A stretch of DNA of 64,000 bases from Helichrysum umbraculigerum (taxonomy: Eukaryota > Streptophyta > Magnoliopsida > Asterales > Asteraceae), in contig CATIUR010000004.1 in the NCBI GenBank assembly GCA_949592205.1, forward strand, positions 70,157,837-70,221,836. The letters are read 5' to 3'. The position numbers and the translations under genes were made by a program. The number at the start of each line of letters is the position of its first letter. Positions within the stretch are counted from its first letter, which is position 1. The notes beneath the pieces were generated by a model. The model was not told where the DNA came from. It worked only from the letters and a program-made list of their open reading frames with translations, and did no database searches. Below, one piece after another: positions 21,858 to 33,057 of this stretch.

Positions 21858-24020
21858 TTAGCTCGAAGTCGTGTTTGATGTGGAATCAGTGAATAGTTGA
21901 GGATATTTGAGTCGCATTTGGTCTTCCCGTTCCCAGGTGAATTCCGGACCACGCCGCGAATTCCATCTGACCTTGACGATGGGAATACGACTTTGTTTCA
22001 GTTGTTTGACCTCACGGTCCATAATTTCAGCGGGTTCCTCAACGAAATGAAGTTTATCGTCAACACGAATTTCATCTAATGGAATAATAAGTGTCTCATC
22101 AGTCAGACACTTCTTCAAATTTGAAATATGAAAAGTAGGGTGCACGCTGCTGAGTTCGGATGGCAGCTGCAATCGATAAGCTACGGGGCCAATCCGTTCG
22201 AGGATTTCAAAAGGCCCTATGTATCTGGGATTCAACTTCCCGCGTTTGCCAAAACGGATGACGCCTTTCCAAGGCGATACTTTTAAGAGAACTCGATCCC
22301 CAACTTGGAACTCGAGTGGTTTGCGTCTCACATCAGCATAACTTTTCTGACGATCACGTGCGGCTTTGAGTCTGTTTTGGATTTCCACAATTTTCTCAGT
22401 GGTGGCGTGAATGAGTTCAGGACCAGTGAGTTGACTATCTCCCACCTCAGTCCAACAGATCGGTGATCGGCACCTACGACCGTACAGTGCCTCAAAAGGT
22501 GCAGCCTTAATGCTGGCATGATAACTGTTATTGTACGAGAATTCGCACAACGGTAAATGTCTTTCCCAGTTTGTACCGAAATCAACTACGCAGGCTCGTA
22601 GCATGTCCTCCAGTGTTTGAATGGTTCGTTCACTCTGGCCATCGGTTTGAGGATGGTATGCGGTACTCATATCGAGACGGGTACCCATAGCTTTCTGAAG
22701 TGATTGCCAAAAGTGAGAAGTGAAACGGGCATCTCTGTCAGAGATGATTGAGACTGGAACACCGTGATGAGAAACGATTTCCTTGATGTAGATTTGTGTA
22801 AGGCGTTCCATTTTATCGTTTTCTTTGATTGCCAGGAAATGAGCAGATTTGGTGAGACGATCGACGATCACCCAAATGGTATCGCAACCGCTCGACGACT
22901 TGGGTAGTTTGGTTATGAAATCCATGGCAATTTGATCCCATTTCCATTCAGGGATTTCAGGTTGTTGGAGTAAACCAGGAGGTTTCTGATGTTCGGTTTT
23001 GACTTTCGAGCAAGTAAGACATTTGCTGACATAAGTGGCGATTTCGGCTTTCATGTTTGGCCACCAATAAAATTCCTTGATACCGTGGTACATCTTATCG
23101 GATCCCGGATGAATAGAATATTTAGACTTGTGAGCCTCGTCCATCACCAAGTCTCTTAAGTTCCCAAAACTAGGCAACCAGATTCGGTTTGAGAAATACC
23201 TAATCCCGTTAGGTCTGATTTCGAATTGTTTGTCAATACCCCGCAAGGCTTCATCTTTGATGTTTTCAGATTTCAGGGCTTCGATCTGAGCGGTATGAAT
23301 TTGAATGGTAAGATCGTTATGAATGGTCATACTGAGGGCTCGAACTCGAAGTGGTTTTGATCGTTCCTTTCGACTGAGGGCATCGGCTACAACGTTAGCC
23401 TTCCCTGGATGGTACTTGATCTCGCAATCGTAATCGGTAAGCAACTCGACCCATCGACGTTGCCTCATATTGAGATCCTTCTGATCGAAGATATGTTGGA
23501 GACTTTTGTGATCGGTAAAGATGGTGCACTTAGTGCCGTAGAGATAATGTCTCCAGATTTTTAGAGCAAAAATGACAGCTCCAAGTTCGAGATCGTGAGT
23601 GGTGTAGTTCTTTTCATGAATTTTCAGTTGTCGTGAGGCATAAGCAATGACCTTGTCTCGTTGCATAAGCACGCAACCAAGACCTTGGTGAGAAGCATCG
23701 CAGTATACCACGAAGTCATCGGTGCCTTCGGGTAAGGATAGAATTGGAGCACTGCAAAGCTTTTGTTTCAAAAGTTGGAACGCTGACTCTTGTTTTTCGG
23801 TCCAATCGAACCTTTTGTCCTTCTGAGTCAGTACCGTAAGTGGTTGAGCTATTTTAGAGAAATTTTCGATAAATCGTCGATAATACCCAGCAAGACCCAA
23901 GAATTGTCGTACTTCAGTTGCAGAGGTGGGTGCTTGCCAGTCTTTGATAGCCTCGATCTTTGATGGGTCAACGTGAATTCCCTGACTGTCGATCACGTGA
24001 CCAAGAAATTGAACAGTTTG
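21858..24020 (-). pseudogene. pol: Tekay RNase H, integrase and chromodomain (E3)
   Basis: Reads on in frame from the RT after TAG 24021-24023. From the first Met (23996), residues: RT thumb QFLGLAGYYRRFIENF (31-46); RNase H with Asp in VYCDASHQGLG, TDHKSLQ and ADALSR (about 100-207); integrase HHCC ending CLTCSKVK; catalytic Asp359 (IAMDFITKLP), Asp420 (IISDRDARF), Glu456 (TDGQSERTIQ); GPF/Y motif (about 594); and a C-terminal chromodomain from FVEEPAEIMDREVKQLK to FTWEREDQMRLKYP. The chromodomain is expected to direct insertion to modified chromatin. No other damage seen. 712 codons from the Met to the stop at 21858. Confidence 0.93.
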
Positions 24021-26312
24021 GATCTAGAACTCACACTTAGAGAATTTAGCATAAAGCTCCTCGTGTCTAAGTAGTTCAAGGATGGTTTTGAGGTGTTGCG
24101 CATGTTCTTGCTCGTTGCGCGAGTAAATGAGTATGTCATCGATAAAGACAATGACAAACTTGTCGAGGTAAGGTTTGCACACCCGGTTCATGAGGTCCAT
24201 GAATACAGCCGGTGCGTTGGTTAGACCAAAGGGCATCACTTGGAATTCGTAGTGCCCGTAACGAGTTCTGAAAGCAGTTTTTGGAATATCGGTGTCGCAA
24301 ACTCGTAATTGATGATAACCTGATCGCAGATCGATTTTTGAGTAAAAACTTGAACCGTGAAGTTGGTCGAATAGATCATCAATGCGAGGAAGTGGGTATC
24401 GGTTTTTGATGGTCAATTTGTTCAATTCTCGGTAGTCGATGCACATTCGGAATGAACCGTCCTTCTTTTTGACAAATAAGACCGGAGCTCCCCAAGGTGA
24501 AGAACTCGGTCTAATGAATCCTCGATCCAGAAGTTCCTGTAACTGAGAGGACAACTCCTGAAGTTCGGACGGGGCTAAACGGTATGGTGCGCGGGCCACC
24601 GGTGCGGCACCCGGCATGAGATCAATTGAGAACTCGACCTGTCTAGATGGAGGTAAACCAGGCAGTTCTTCTGGAAAGACTTCGGGAAAGTCTCTAACAA
24701 TCGGCACATCCTCAAGTCGCTTCTCCTCCGACTTCTTCTCCGTGATGTGTGCAAGTATTGCGGGGTAACCCTTTCTCAGAAATTTTCGGGTTTTTAAGCA
24801 CGAGATGATATTGAGTCCAGTCCCACCGGTCTCCCCCTGTATGATCAAGGTTCCACCAACGGCGAGTGGGATACGGACGATTTTATCGTGACAAACGATT
24901 TCAGCTCGATGTTTGGACAACCAGTCCATTCCAATAATGACGTCGAAACTTCCGATTTCAATGGGTATAAGGTCGATCGAAAAGGTTTCGTCAGCTAGGT
25001 TTAAAGTGCAATTCGGTATCACACTGGTGGTTTCTACAAGTTTTCCATTTGCTAGCTCTACAGTGTACTTAACATCTAAGGCAACAGGAGTGATGTCAAG
25101 TAATGGGCAAAAATCATCGGAGATAAAGCTTCTATCAGCACCAGTATCAAATAGAACAGAAGCATTTAAGTTGTTGAGGAGGAACATACCCGAGACCACA
25201 TTCGGGTCTTGGCGGGCGTCCCCAGATTTGATGACGAAAGCTCTGCTGCGAGTGTTGTTGTTGTTGTTGCTGTTGTTGCGGTTGTTGTTGTTGTTGCTCT
25301 TCAGTTTTGGGCACGAATCTCTGAAATGCCCAGGTTTCCCACACTCAAAGCATACTTTGGGTGGTCTGGTGTTGTTGTTGGAATTGTTGTTGGCGGGAGA
25401 GCGGAAATCTTTTGTGAGGTGGCCGTACCTCTTGCAATTGTTGCAAAAGGGACCACAGGAACCTTCATGGTGGCGACTGCACTTGGAACAATAAGGTTTG
25501 CTCCCAGTGTAGCCCCGGATGATGTCAGTGGTGGTGTTGTAAGCTTTGATGGTGTCGGGTTTCTTGTTTTGTTGGTTGGAGGGGTTGTTGTGGTAGTCAG
25601 ACCACTTGCGTTTGTTGTTATGGGAGGATGAAGTGGGTGGTTCAGAATCTTGGCTCATGGACATTAGGTCTTGGGCCAATAGGATCGCACCGTCAATGGT
25701 GGTTGGTTTTGAAGAGATGACATGTCCCCGAACAGGATCAGGGATACCAAGGGTGTACTTCCTGATTTTATCAGGTTCAGTGCTAACCATAGCTGGGCGG
25801 AGGGCAGCTAGTTGTTGAAACCTGGTGGTATAACCATCGATATCACCACCCTGAACCTTTAAGTTCCAGAACTCCTCATCTAGCTTTTGGAGTTTGGCGA
25901 TAGAGCAGTATTTGGCAGTGAGTTTTGCCTTCAATTCCTCCCAAGTGAGTTGGTAGGCAATGTCAGCACCCACTGATTGGGTATATGAATTCCACCAAGA
26001 GTGGGCATCATCTTCAAGAGAGCAGGTGGCGAAGTTTACTTTGTCGTTCTCCGCGCATTTACTAATACGGAAAACAGTTTCCATTTTCTCGAACCATCTG
26101 ATCAGTCCGATGGCTCCTTCAGAACCCTTGAAGCTCGAGGGTTTGCAGCTTTGGAAGTCCTTGTAAGAACAAGGTTTGACGGCAGAGGTTCCAGCGGTAT
26201 CGCTGTTTCTTGTGGAGTTGGGTGGGGTATTCCGAGCCAAGGCTTCAGTAACAGCCTGGGTTATGAGTGACGTGATCTGAGCATCTGTGTAAGGTCGTGT
26301 CTTTGGCGGCAT
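24021..26312 (-). CDS. gag: Tekay Gag, protease and reverse transcriptase (E3)
   Basis: 762 codons from ATG at 26310-26312, six bases after the stop of the preceding ORF (TGAAGAATCATG). Gag capsid about residues 60-220; first knuckle CNNCKRYGHLTKDF has lost its final Cys (Phe); second knuckle CFECGKPGHFRDSC (321-334) is intact; Asn-rich linker coded by AAC/AAT runs. Protease DTGADRSF (389-396) with IIGMDWLS. RT: FVKKKDGSFRMCIDYRELNK, GYHQLRVCDTDIPKTAF, MPFGLTNAPAVFMDLMN and catalytic FIDD (about 724). A TAG at 24021-24023 ends it at KCEF, where the Tekay family normally has a Trp. Ribosomal read-through or a dead copy are both possible; I favour a dead copy. Confidence 0.93.
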
Positions 26313-26318
26313 GATTCT

Positions 26319-26879
26319 TCAATAAAAGAAATGAAGATACATGAGATTTTGTAAGAAAATTGTATTTATTTCAGATGTACATGTATAAAGGTGGTAATAC
26401 ATAACATCAATATGAAAAAGAATTATGGCAATTAATATGAGTTGAACAACAAGAAATATTTGTCGGGCGTTGTCTTCTGCTAGCGCAAGTCGTTGTGTTA
26501 TTCCGCGAGCATACTCTTCTGCTTCACGTGAGCGTTGCTCACATTCTTCCATCCTTTGTTGTAGAAGGGCATTTTCCACCCTTATTTCTATAATTTGGTT
26601 GCGAAGGACATCCATGTTGTGGTTTGTGGTTTCAAGGTCGTCGGAGACCTGTTCTATGCATTCAAGAGACGTAAGTCGCCAGTTTTCATTTGTTTCCTGC
26701 AACACGACATCCATGGTGCGAAGTCGCTGCTCGTGTTGATTTACCCTAGCAGTTAAAGCCGGTAAGGCGATGTGAGTGGGATACGGGCCAGCTCGAGGCA
26801 ACCTGTTGTTCCTCCTTGCTACCCTTGGGTTCTGCGACCCGGATGGAGAACGAGATGAATTTGATGGGATGTTTGCCAT
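26319..26879 (-). CDS. Coiled-coil ORF upstream of gag (E3)
   Basis: 186 codons from ATG 26877-26879 (MANIPSNSSRSPSGSQNPRV). Arg/Ser-rich head, then long amphipathic helices (HEQRLRTMDVVLQETNE; MDVLRNQIIEIRVENALLQQ) and the conserved MEECEQRSREAEEY...QRLALAEDNARQ. After this the sequence departs from E1: a deletion has joined the frame to what was spacer, giving a hydrophobic tail (IFLVVQLILIAIILF) that may be accidental. Stop lies 6 bases before gag ATG, which would allow reinitiation. Function unknown. Just upstream is CTTACTAACGCTTTGTCTCAG, a good branch point plus 3' splice site. Confidence 0.75.
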   Translation of the reverse strand: MANIPSNSSRSPSGSQNPRVARRNNRLPRAGPYPTHIALPALTARVNQHEQRLRTMDVVLQETNENWRLTSLECIEQVSDDLETTNHNMDVLRNQIIEIRVENALLQQRMEECEQRSREAEEYARGITQRLALAEDNARQIFLVVQLILIAIILFHIDVMYYHLYTCTSEINTIFLQNLMYLHFFY

Positions 26880-27191
26880 TTCTGAGACAAAGCGTTAGTA
26901 AGATTGAGGCCTATATTCATATAGCTCCTATATAATATGGCCTATTGAGTGTCTAGCATAAACATGTTTGAGTCTCGGTTCTCTCGAGGTCAGAGTCTTC
27001 TATTGTATCCTGTTCAGCCATAACTACTTTCAGATCTTACATCATCTTTGCTTAATTGTACATAGTTGATCAGGCTATGTTAAATTAAACTCGTATGCTG
27101 CAATCCCTGAACCAGTCGTACCTAATAAGGAATACTGCCTAATGGTCATAGTCTAGGCTCACTAAATGCAACCTAGTTCACTATAACCTTA

Positions 27192-27204
27192 GGCTCTGAT
27201 ACCA
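27192..27204 (-). other. Primer binding site, initiator Met tRNA (E3)
   Basis: Minus strand TGGTATCAGAGCC, three bases from the 5' LTR. Confidence 0.95.
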
Positions 27205-27207
27205 ATC

Positions 27208-29591
27208 TGTAACACCCCCAAATTTAATGATTTGCGGAAGCTTGATTTGGGTGTTACTAATCAATAACAAAGCACAAAGATAAATAGCAAACGACTCTAT
27301 ATGCGTCATTTTAACAAAATATATTGATAATTGAAATGTTTACAACATTTAAAGCTTTACATAGCTCGAGTTAAATATAATGAGATTTCAGTACATAAGT
27401 ACTTATACAAAATATACTAATGCAAGAAAATCTCAATCGTCTGTATGCTGACTCGAGCTAAATCCTGAAGCAGAAACATCCTACTGCTGGGTACCTGCGA
27501 TATATGCTAAAAGGTCAGCTATAAAGCTGGTGAGCTCACAGGTTTGAAATCAAGTAATATCGTATGAACCGCAAGATTTAAATAATGAATTGCATCCAGC
27601 AATTAAATAATGAATTGCATCCAGCAATTAAATGATAATCATCGTGTATACAGCCATGAGCACATAGTTGAGCTTAACTCGAGGGCCGGGTCCCCTATAG
27701 AGAATTCCGGGCGAGGTGCCTCCACGAATGCCTAATCAACATTCGTCTTCCCAAATATTAGTACGTCCGTTTACCCGGTTAGTGCTTGCTAACCCGGACG
27801 AGGAGGGTCAATCCTATATGGTACCATATACTAATATTCACGCTACAACGTATTAACAACTATGCTGACGGAGGACTTTAAATGATTAGTTTCGAAAAAC
27901 TCATGTAGTATATGAAATGTTTGTACTTGCGTTCACATGTTAAAAGTTGAGCAATATATCACACCCCTGAGTAAAACAGTAAAAGAGGGGACTATGAGAC
28001 TCACCTGAGTCTGAGAGCGTTTAAACAAACGTAAGTTGATTAGCGAATAATGAAGTCCAACGACTTGTAACCTGAGGGTGTCCACGACACGCGATGGTTA
28101 TAATCATGATTGGGTATCTCAAAAGATCACCCTTGTAGTTGTTACACAACTATATATGTCCAAATTACTTCGATTTGGTTGATTCGTTAAGCGTTTGAAA
28201 ATGTGTACGGCCCGTTGGTGATGGGTTTGGAATAATAAACTTTAAGTATCATTATTTTGTAATTGGCGTTTTGCACTTAAAAGTGTGTCCCGAAGTGTTT
28301 TATAAGTCGTATCGTATAAGGGTTTGAGGTTATATAGTTCCAACACTTAGTGAAATTGAGATTTGAAAACCTGCTGTTTTATGCGACACAATCATGCGAC
28401 ACTAAATGGATTATGCGACACAAAGGTTGTGTCGCATAGGAGTGCGACACAATGTCCATACGACACAAGAGTTGTGTCGCATGGATGCGAAATGCTGATT
28501 CAACAGCGACATAGTGATGGTGTCGTATGGGGTATGCGACATAGTGGTTGTGTCGCAAGATTTGCGACACTAAATCTTTGGTATGACATAAGGTACGACA
28601 CAAGGGATTTTATGCGACATAACATGGGAAATACGACATAACGTGCGACACTAAGGGTAAAATACGACACAACATGCGACACAAGGCTTGTGTCGCATGG
28701 ATGAACACCAGCCCAGAAATCCGGCTGTCAACGTTAATTCCGACCAAAAATCCGTTTTAAACTCGTTTTTAAGCTATGAAATCGTGTTATATACTTAGTA
28801 ATGGACATATACAAGTGATAATAACAACCACAAATGAAAAATACTAAGAATCGAGAGATTTCGGGATTTTGTCGGAAACTTACAATTTGCCGAAATGAAA
28901 ATCCGGAAAGGTAGCGTTGTAGATCGTCGCGAGGTGGTCGTGAATCTATAAAAATATTGATGATTCGGTTGCGTTTCGTGATGTTATTTTGCGGTTTTGT
29001 GGGTTTTTGGTGATTTGGTGATTTTGGAGGAAATAAGAGAAGAGAGAGAGAATTGATAGAAAAATGAGAAAGAAAAGGAGTGGGAGGTGGGGTTATCCCC
29101 ACTTTTCAGTTTCTCGCCCTGCGTTCCGCGTGGTGTTCGTTTGCTCCGTCGTTTAAACGTTAAATAATTATTTACATTTTGATCATAAGTTTTAAAATAC
29201 GATTTATTACGCGATATATTGTTTAAATATTTTACAAATCAATTTATATTTGTGTGATAAAATGTAGGTTAGTTTGTTTATTTAGTTTACGCGTTTTATT
29301 GTTTTAAATTGTGTAAGTTCGGTTTGTACGATACGAATTGAATACGAAATATTATCATAATAATATTCTTGATATAAAACGTTATTTAATAAAATTTGTC
29401 ACCAACGTCCGTATTAAATTGAATCGAAATACATTCGATTTAAATTGCGTACGATTTAACCAAATCGCATTTTCGTATATATTCAACTATATATATAATT
29501 CGATACATTAATTAGCCTAACACAGAACTAATTACATGTATTAACATCTGATTAGGCACTAATTACTAGTCCTAATTTGGCGGGTGTTACA
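27208..29591 (-). repeat. 5' LTR of E3
   Basis: 2384 bp, near-identical to 19441-21823. Differences noticed: GGGGACTATG here versus GGGGCTATG, CGTGAATCTATA versus CTCTA, CTCGCCCTGC versus CCCCGC, AAAACGTT versus AAAACATT. The leader (minus, about 29100 to 29030) is CT-rich. Confidence 0.96.
28382..28698. repeat. TGCGACACAA array, E3 5' LTR
   Basis: Same array as at 20614-20930, here inside the transcribed leader copy of the LTR and inside the candidate intron. Confidence 0.88.
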
Positions 29592-29596
29592 ATCCT

Positions 29597-30083
29597 CGTT
29601 GACGATCTGATCTTCTTCTGGGACAATGGGAGCTTTGTCATTTGCAGATTTGGTTGCCTTGGAAGGCTTGCCCTTTGATGCTTTGGGAGCTTTGCTGGCA
29701 GGATCCTCGGAGTTGGAAGCAACGTTGGGATCCTGATCTTTAAGCTTTGCAAGTTTTGTTTTCCAAGCTTCTACATCTCAAAACGAGATATCAACACCCT
29801 GAGTAGCAGCTTCATTTGTCATCTTGATCCTGGCTTCGAAGATAGCGATGACATCATCTTTCTTAATCTCCTCCACCAGGATTTTCTTTGCCTCTTCCAC
29901 TCTGCTATCAGCCTTAGCCAAGCTCTTGCTCAAGAGGGATTTGGTTTCCTTGAGTTCTTTCTTGACTTTGACAAGCTCTGCAGAATCCTTATCATGAGCT
30001 GCAGCTCTAGCTAACCCTATCTTCTTCAAGCCGTTGATCACCTCATCTTTTTCGTGATAACTGTTGATTAATAATTCGAAGGC
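29597..30083 (-). pseudogene. Antisense coiled-coil ORF of T1, main part
   Basis: Runs opposite to T1 gag-pol, between pol and the element's 3' end. Lys/Glu/Ala-rich heptad-like helices (VKVKKELKETKSLLSKSLAK; VEEAKKILVEEIKK), then IFEARIKMTNEAATQGVD, an in-frame TGA at 29778-29780 where T2 has Trp, and a Lys/Pro/Ala-rich tail that continues across E3 to 19328. The homologue in T2 (33442-33941) is also antisense to its element. Additional antisense ORFs of this kind are known from Tat lineages; function unknown. 5' limit uncertain: an AG|GC acceptor-like site lies near 30083. Confidence 0.7.
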
Positions 30084-30187
30084 CTACGCGGAATATATGA
30101 GGAGTTAATGTATGGAAGATATCATATATGAGATCCTAGAATACTGCTATTTCAGGATCACGAATTATATTTTTTGGTCAAGAATGG

Positions 30188-31333
30188 TGTTTTGGTCAAA
30201 AATTACACTAAGCAATTAAGTGATCAAATTTAGAAAAGTGAGGTTGCGTGCTATAAGTTACTTTCAAGATAATTACGCTTTTACACGATTATCTATATGA
30301 GTAAACAATAATTTTGAATTAAAATTATGCCTTGAATCCTTTGATTTAGGGATCCTTGTTGAAATATGTTTAATAATGAAAACAAGCACTTATAAGTGAA
30401 GTTTGGTGAAATACTTTGAATGAGACACAAGTATAAAACAGAATTGATGATCAAGAGATCACAAATTTGCAATGTAAATGACAAAGAACAAAGTAAGTAA
30501 TAAATAAACAAAAATGACACAATGATGTACGAGGAAAGCCCTTGATCAAGGTTGATCGCCGGCACAAAACCTCGGGAAGGATCAAATGATCCTTGCCTTT
30601 GTTAATCTTCTTAAAATGAAAGTAATTGATTACAAACTAAGAGCACAAGGATGATCGACTATGTAATTCTCTACGAAATTGACTAAGTGTTGGTGAATGT
30701 ATTCGAGAGTGAATGAGAGCAGAGAATAAGTGGTTTGCAGGTGAAAAATAGTAAGTATTCCTTTTTCTAATCGATCATCCATGCCTCAAATATATACTAA
30801 GAGCGTTTAACAAACTATCCGAGATTTTAGGGATCCTCCGAGGAATGGTGAAGACTCCCAACGCCTCTTTTGACTTCGTTTAACACGTGCTTTAGACTTC
30901 GTCTTCATTGAATCGTATCAGAACTTCTTCACATAATCCGGAGCATATCTCATTAACGCGTTTCATCCAGGACCTGAACAATACTCAAGAAAAACAAACA
31001 TGTTATATAGCACATGATCCTGAATTAATATAGATCCAGGATCCTGAGCTATGCACACTCCAGAATAAACATAGGATCCTTGCTTAATTACTTCCTTCAT
31101 CCAAGATCCTGCACAATTATGTTAGATGAATATATCCAGAATAGGATCTTGCAAGATAAATAATATAGACATTTCCAGGATCCTTAACTATAACCGTGAT
31201 CCTGAAAGTATACTTACAAATTATCGTTATCCTGCTATACGAATATAAAATGTAAATACTTTTCATACCCGTGTGACGAGTATATGACGCTAATAAGGAT
31301 CCTGCAATGTTAGATAAAAATCTACCCACAACA
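30188..31333 (-). repeat. Tat LTR, minus orientation (LTR A)
   Basis: TGTTTTGGTC to ACCCACAACA, 1146 bp; matches 4986-5493 in reverse and LTR B. A TATATATTT promoter word lies at about 30790 (minus). Rich in AGGATCCT words. The polypurine tract lies on its right, so it is a 3' LTR of a minus element. No primer site or clear TSD is on its left. Confidence 0.82.
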
Positions 31334-31348
31334 ATTGCCCCCGAAGTT
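31334..31348 (-). other. Tat polypurine tract
   Basis: Minus strand AACTTCGGGGGCAAT directly before LTR A. The 230 bases to its right (31349-31577) hold no gene, only a GGATCC word and pyrimidine-rich DNA. Confidence 0.7.
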
Positions 31349-31577
31349 ATAACGTTTTTCAGGATCCTTAAACGTTATAACTTCTCAAAATAACCGCTTA
31401 AATCGTGTTAGGTGAGATATTATACGTGTATCGAAGATCATGTCTAAGTATTAATGATAACCTCTAGACTCTTATCACACCAAACTGCCACTAAATCTTC
31501 ACATAAGTCCTTTTATCTCTCATCCTCCTTCTTCCCCATTTTAACTTATAATTACTCCATAATCTCAATTTCATACC

Positions 31578-33057
31578 GTTTGGGTCAAAAATTACCCAAG
31601 GCAATTAAGTGATCAAACTTTGAAAGTGAGGTATAGTGCTTGTGGTTACTTCCAAGATAATTACGTAGAAACACGATGGGTGATGATAAATCCACCATTG
31701 TTTTTTATAAATCCACAAAAACTGCGCATTATAAGTTTGTACAGTACAAGTTTTAATGCACAAGTTTGGTGGATCTATCAAATATAGTGGTGGATATATC
31801 ACTACCCTTATCTATATGAGTAAATAAACTATGGTTTATATCTATATAAACGTTGATCCTTGTTAAAGAAATGATTAATAACGAAAATAAGTGTTTGTAA
31901 ACAAGATTATCCCAAAAGTTTAAGTAAAATGCAAAGTATTTTAAGGATAATGCAAGTTATGCAATAAAAATATGATTACGATCAATAAAAATGCAAGAAA
32001 CAGAATTATGATGCTAATTTTATGATAAAAACGTGATCACAAATGAAATTAATACGTATATTTATGATAGATTAAAGATAAAATCAGGATAATGCAGAAT
32101 TTATGATCAAAAGATCAATGAAATGCAAATTAAACGAGGAAAGCGTAAAGTAAATGCAATCGACACAAGGATATACGAGGAAAGCCCTTGACCTAGATAG
32201 ATCGCCGGCATAAAACCTCGGGAAGGATTAATCGATCCTTGCCTTTGTTGATCTTATTAAGTAAAAATGATAGATTACAAACTAAAGAGCACGAAGATGA
32301 TCAAACTAAGCGAATTTCTATGTGATTCGGTGAAGAAAATGGTTAAGTGTTGGTGTATGAACGTATTTGGGCAGAGTATGGGTGTAATTGGATGTAGAAA
32401 ATGTGGAGAAGATCCCCTAAAATGATCACCTTCGCCTCCTATTTATACTAAGGCTGAATAACAAATTATTCCTAAAAATCAGGGATCCTCCGAGATTCTC
32501 GGTATCCTCCAGTCTTCCATATTGACTCGTTATTAACACGTTTTCTTGACTTCTTCCAGCCCTTGATCCGAAAGTAATGGTAGAATTAAGCCACATTTTA
32601 CTCCTGCAAGACTTGGTCAAGATACATAACGGTCAAATAAAGATTAGTGACGTTTTACCCAGGATACCGAATATATCCTGGATCCTGATCACCCGGGATC
32701 CTGAATAACTAAGATCCTGAACAAAAACTAACAAATAACTATTAGTAACATCTGATCCCAAGATACTTAACATATCCGGGATCCTAAACATATGTGAGAT
32801 CCTGAGTATATTTGAGACTTCTATAGTACTCAGGATCCTGAATATACCTAAATACTCATCTATAATCGGGATCCTTGATCCAAGTGTGATCCTGGATATA
32901 TCCAAGATCTTGATTACCTATATCATATAAACATAGAATCTCAGGATCCTTAGTCTTAGCTTTATCCCGAACATATCTATGATCCTGGATATATTTTTCA
33001 ATAGTGACTAGAGACTTTAGGATCCTGTATCCTAACTATAAAATTTAGCCCCAAACA
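31578..33057 (-). repeat. Tat LTR, minus orientation (LTR B, element T2)
   Basis: Diverged copy of LTR A, about 1480 bp, right end CCCCAAACA. Lengthened by a 130-bp MITE (31678-31807) and by extra AGGATCCT words at 32680-33030. TATAAATAGG promoter word at about 32440-32447 (minus). The T2 3' region lies to its right, so this is the 3' LTR of T2. Confidence 0.8.
31678..31807. mobile_element. Small MITE-like insertion in LTR B
   Basis: 130 bp absent from LTR A. Ends GGGTGATGATAAATCCACCA and TGGTGGATATATCACTACCC, inverted repeats matching at about 17 of 20 positions. TSD not clear. No coding. Confidence 0.65.

Larger units (their letters stand above)
26882..28883 (-). other. Candidate intron in the E3 leader
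   Basis: Donor AAATT|GTAAGTTTCC (minus, first G at 28883) in the 5' LTR and acceptor TTTGTCTCAG|AAATGG at 26882, two bases before the coiled-coil ORF, with TACTAAC upstream. Splicing would remove the TGCGACACAA array, the rest of the LTR and the primer site, leaving a short mRNA for the coiled-coil ORF and gag. Donor is kept in E1, E2, E4 and S1. Inferred from sequence only. Confidence 0.4.
19441..29591 (-). mobile_element. E3: full-length young Tekay (chromovirus) retrotransposon
   Basis: 10.15 kb, perfect 5-bp TSD ATCCT (19436-19440, 29592-29596). Element order on the minus strand: 5' LTR, Met-tRNA primer site, leader, coiled-coil ORF, gag-protease-RT, RNase H-integrase-chromodomain, polypurine tract, 3' LTR. 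By eye the two 2.38-kb LTRs differ by about three substitutions and one 1-bp indel, so the insertion is recent. One nonsense codon (TAG, 24021-24023) splits pol. It is inserted in the antisense ORF of T1. Confidence 0.96.

Noticed and set aside
24913..25631. Plus-strand frames of 140-193 codons rich in Val and Leu
   Set aside because: Antisense shadows of the Gag Asn-rich linker in E3.
29597..30083. A host gene for a Lys-rich coiled-coil protein
   Set aside because: A homologue lies at the matching place of a second Tat element and the flanks are Tat sequence.
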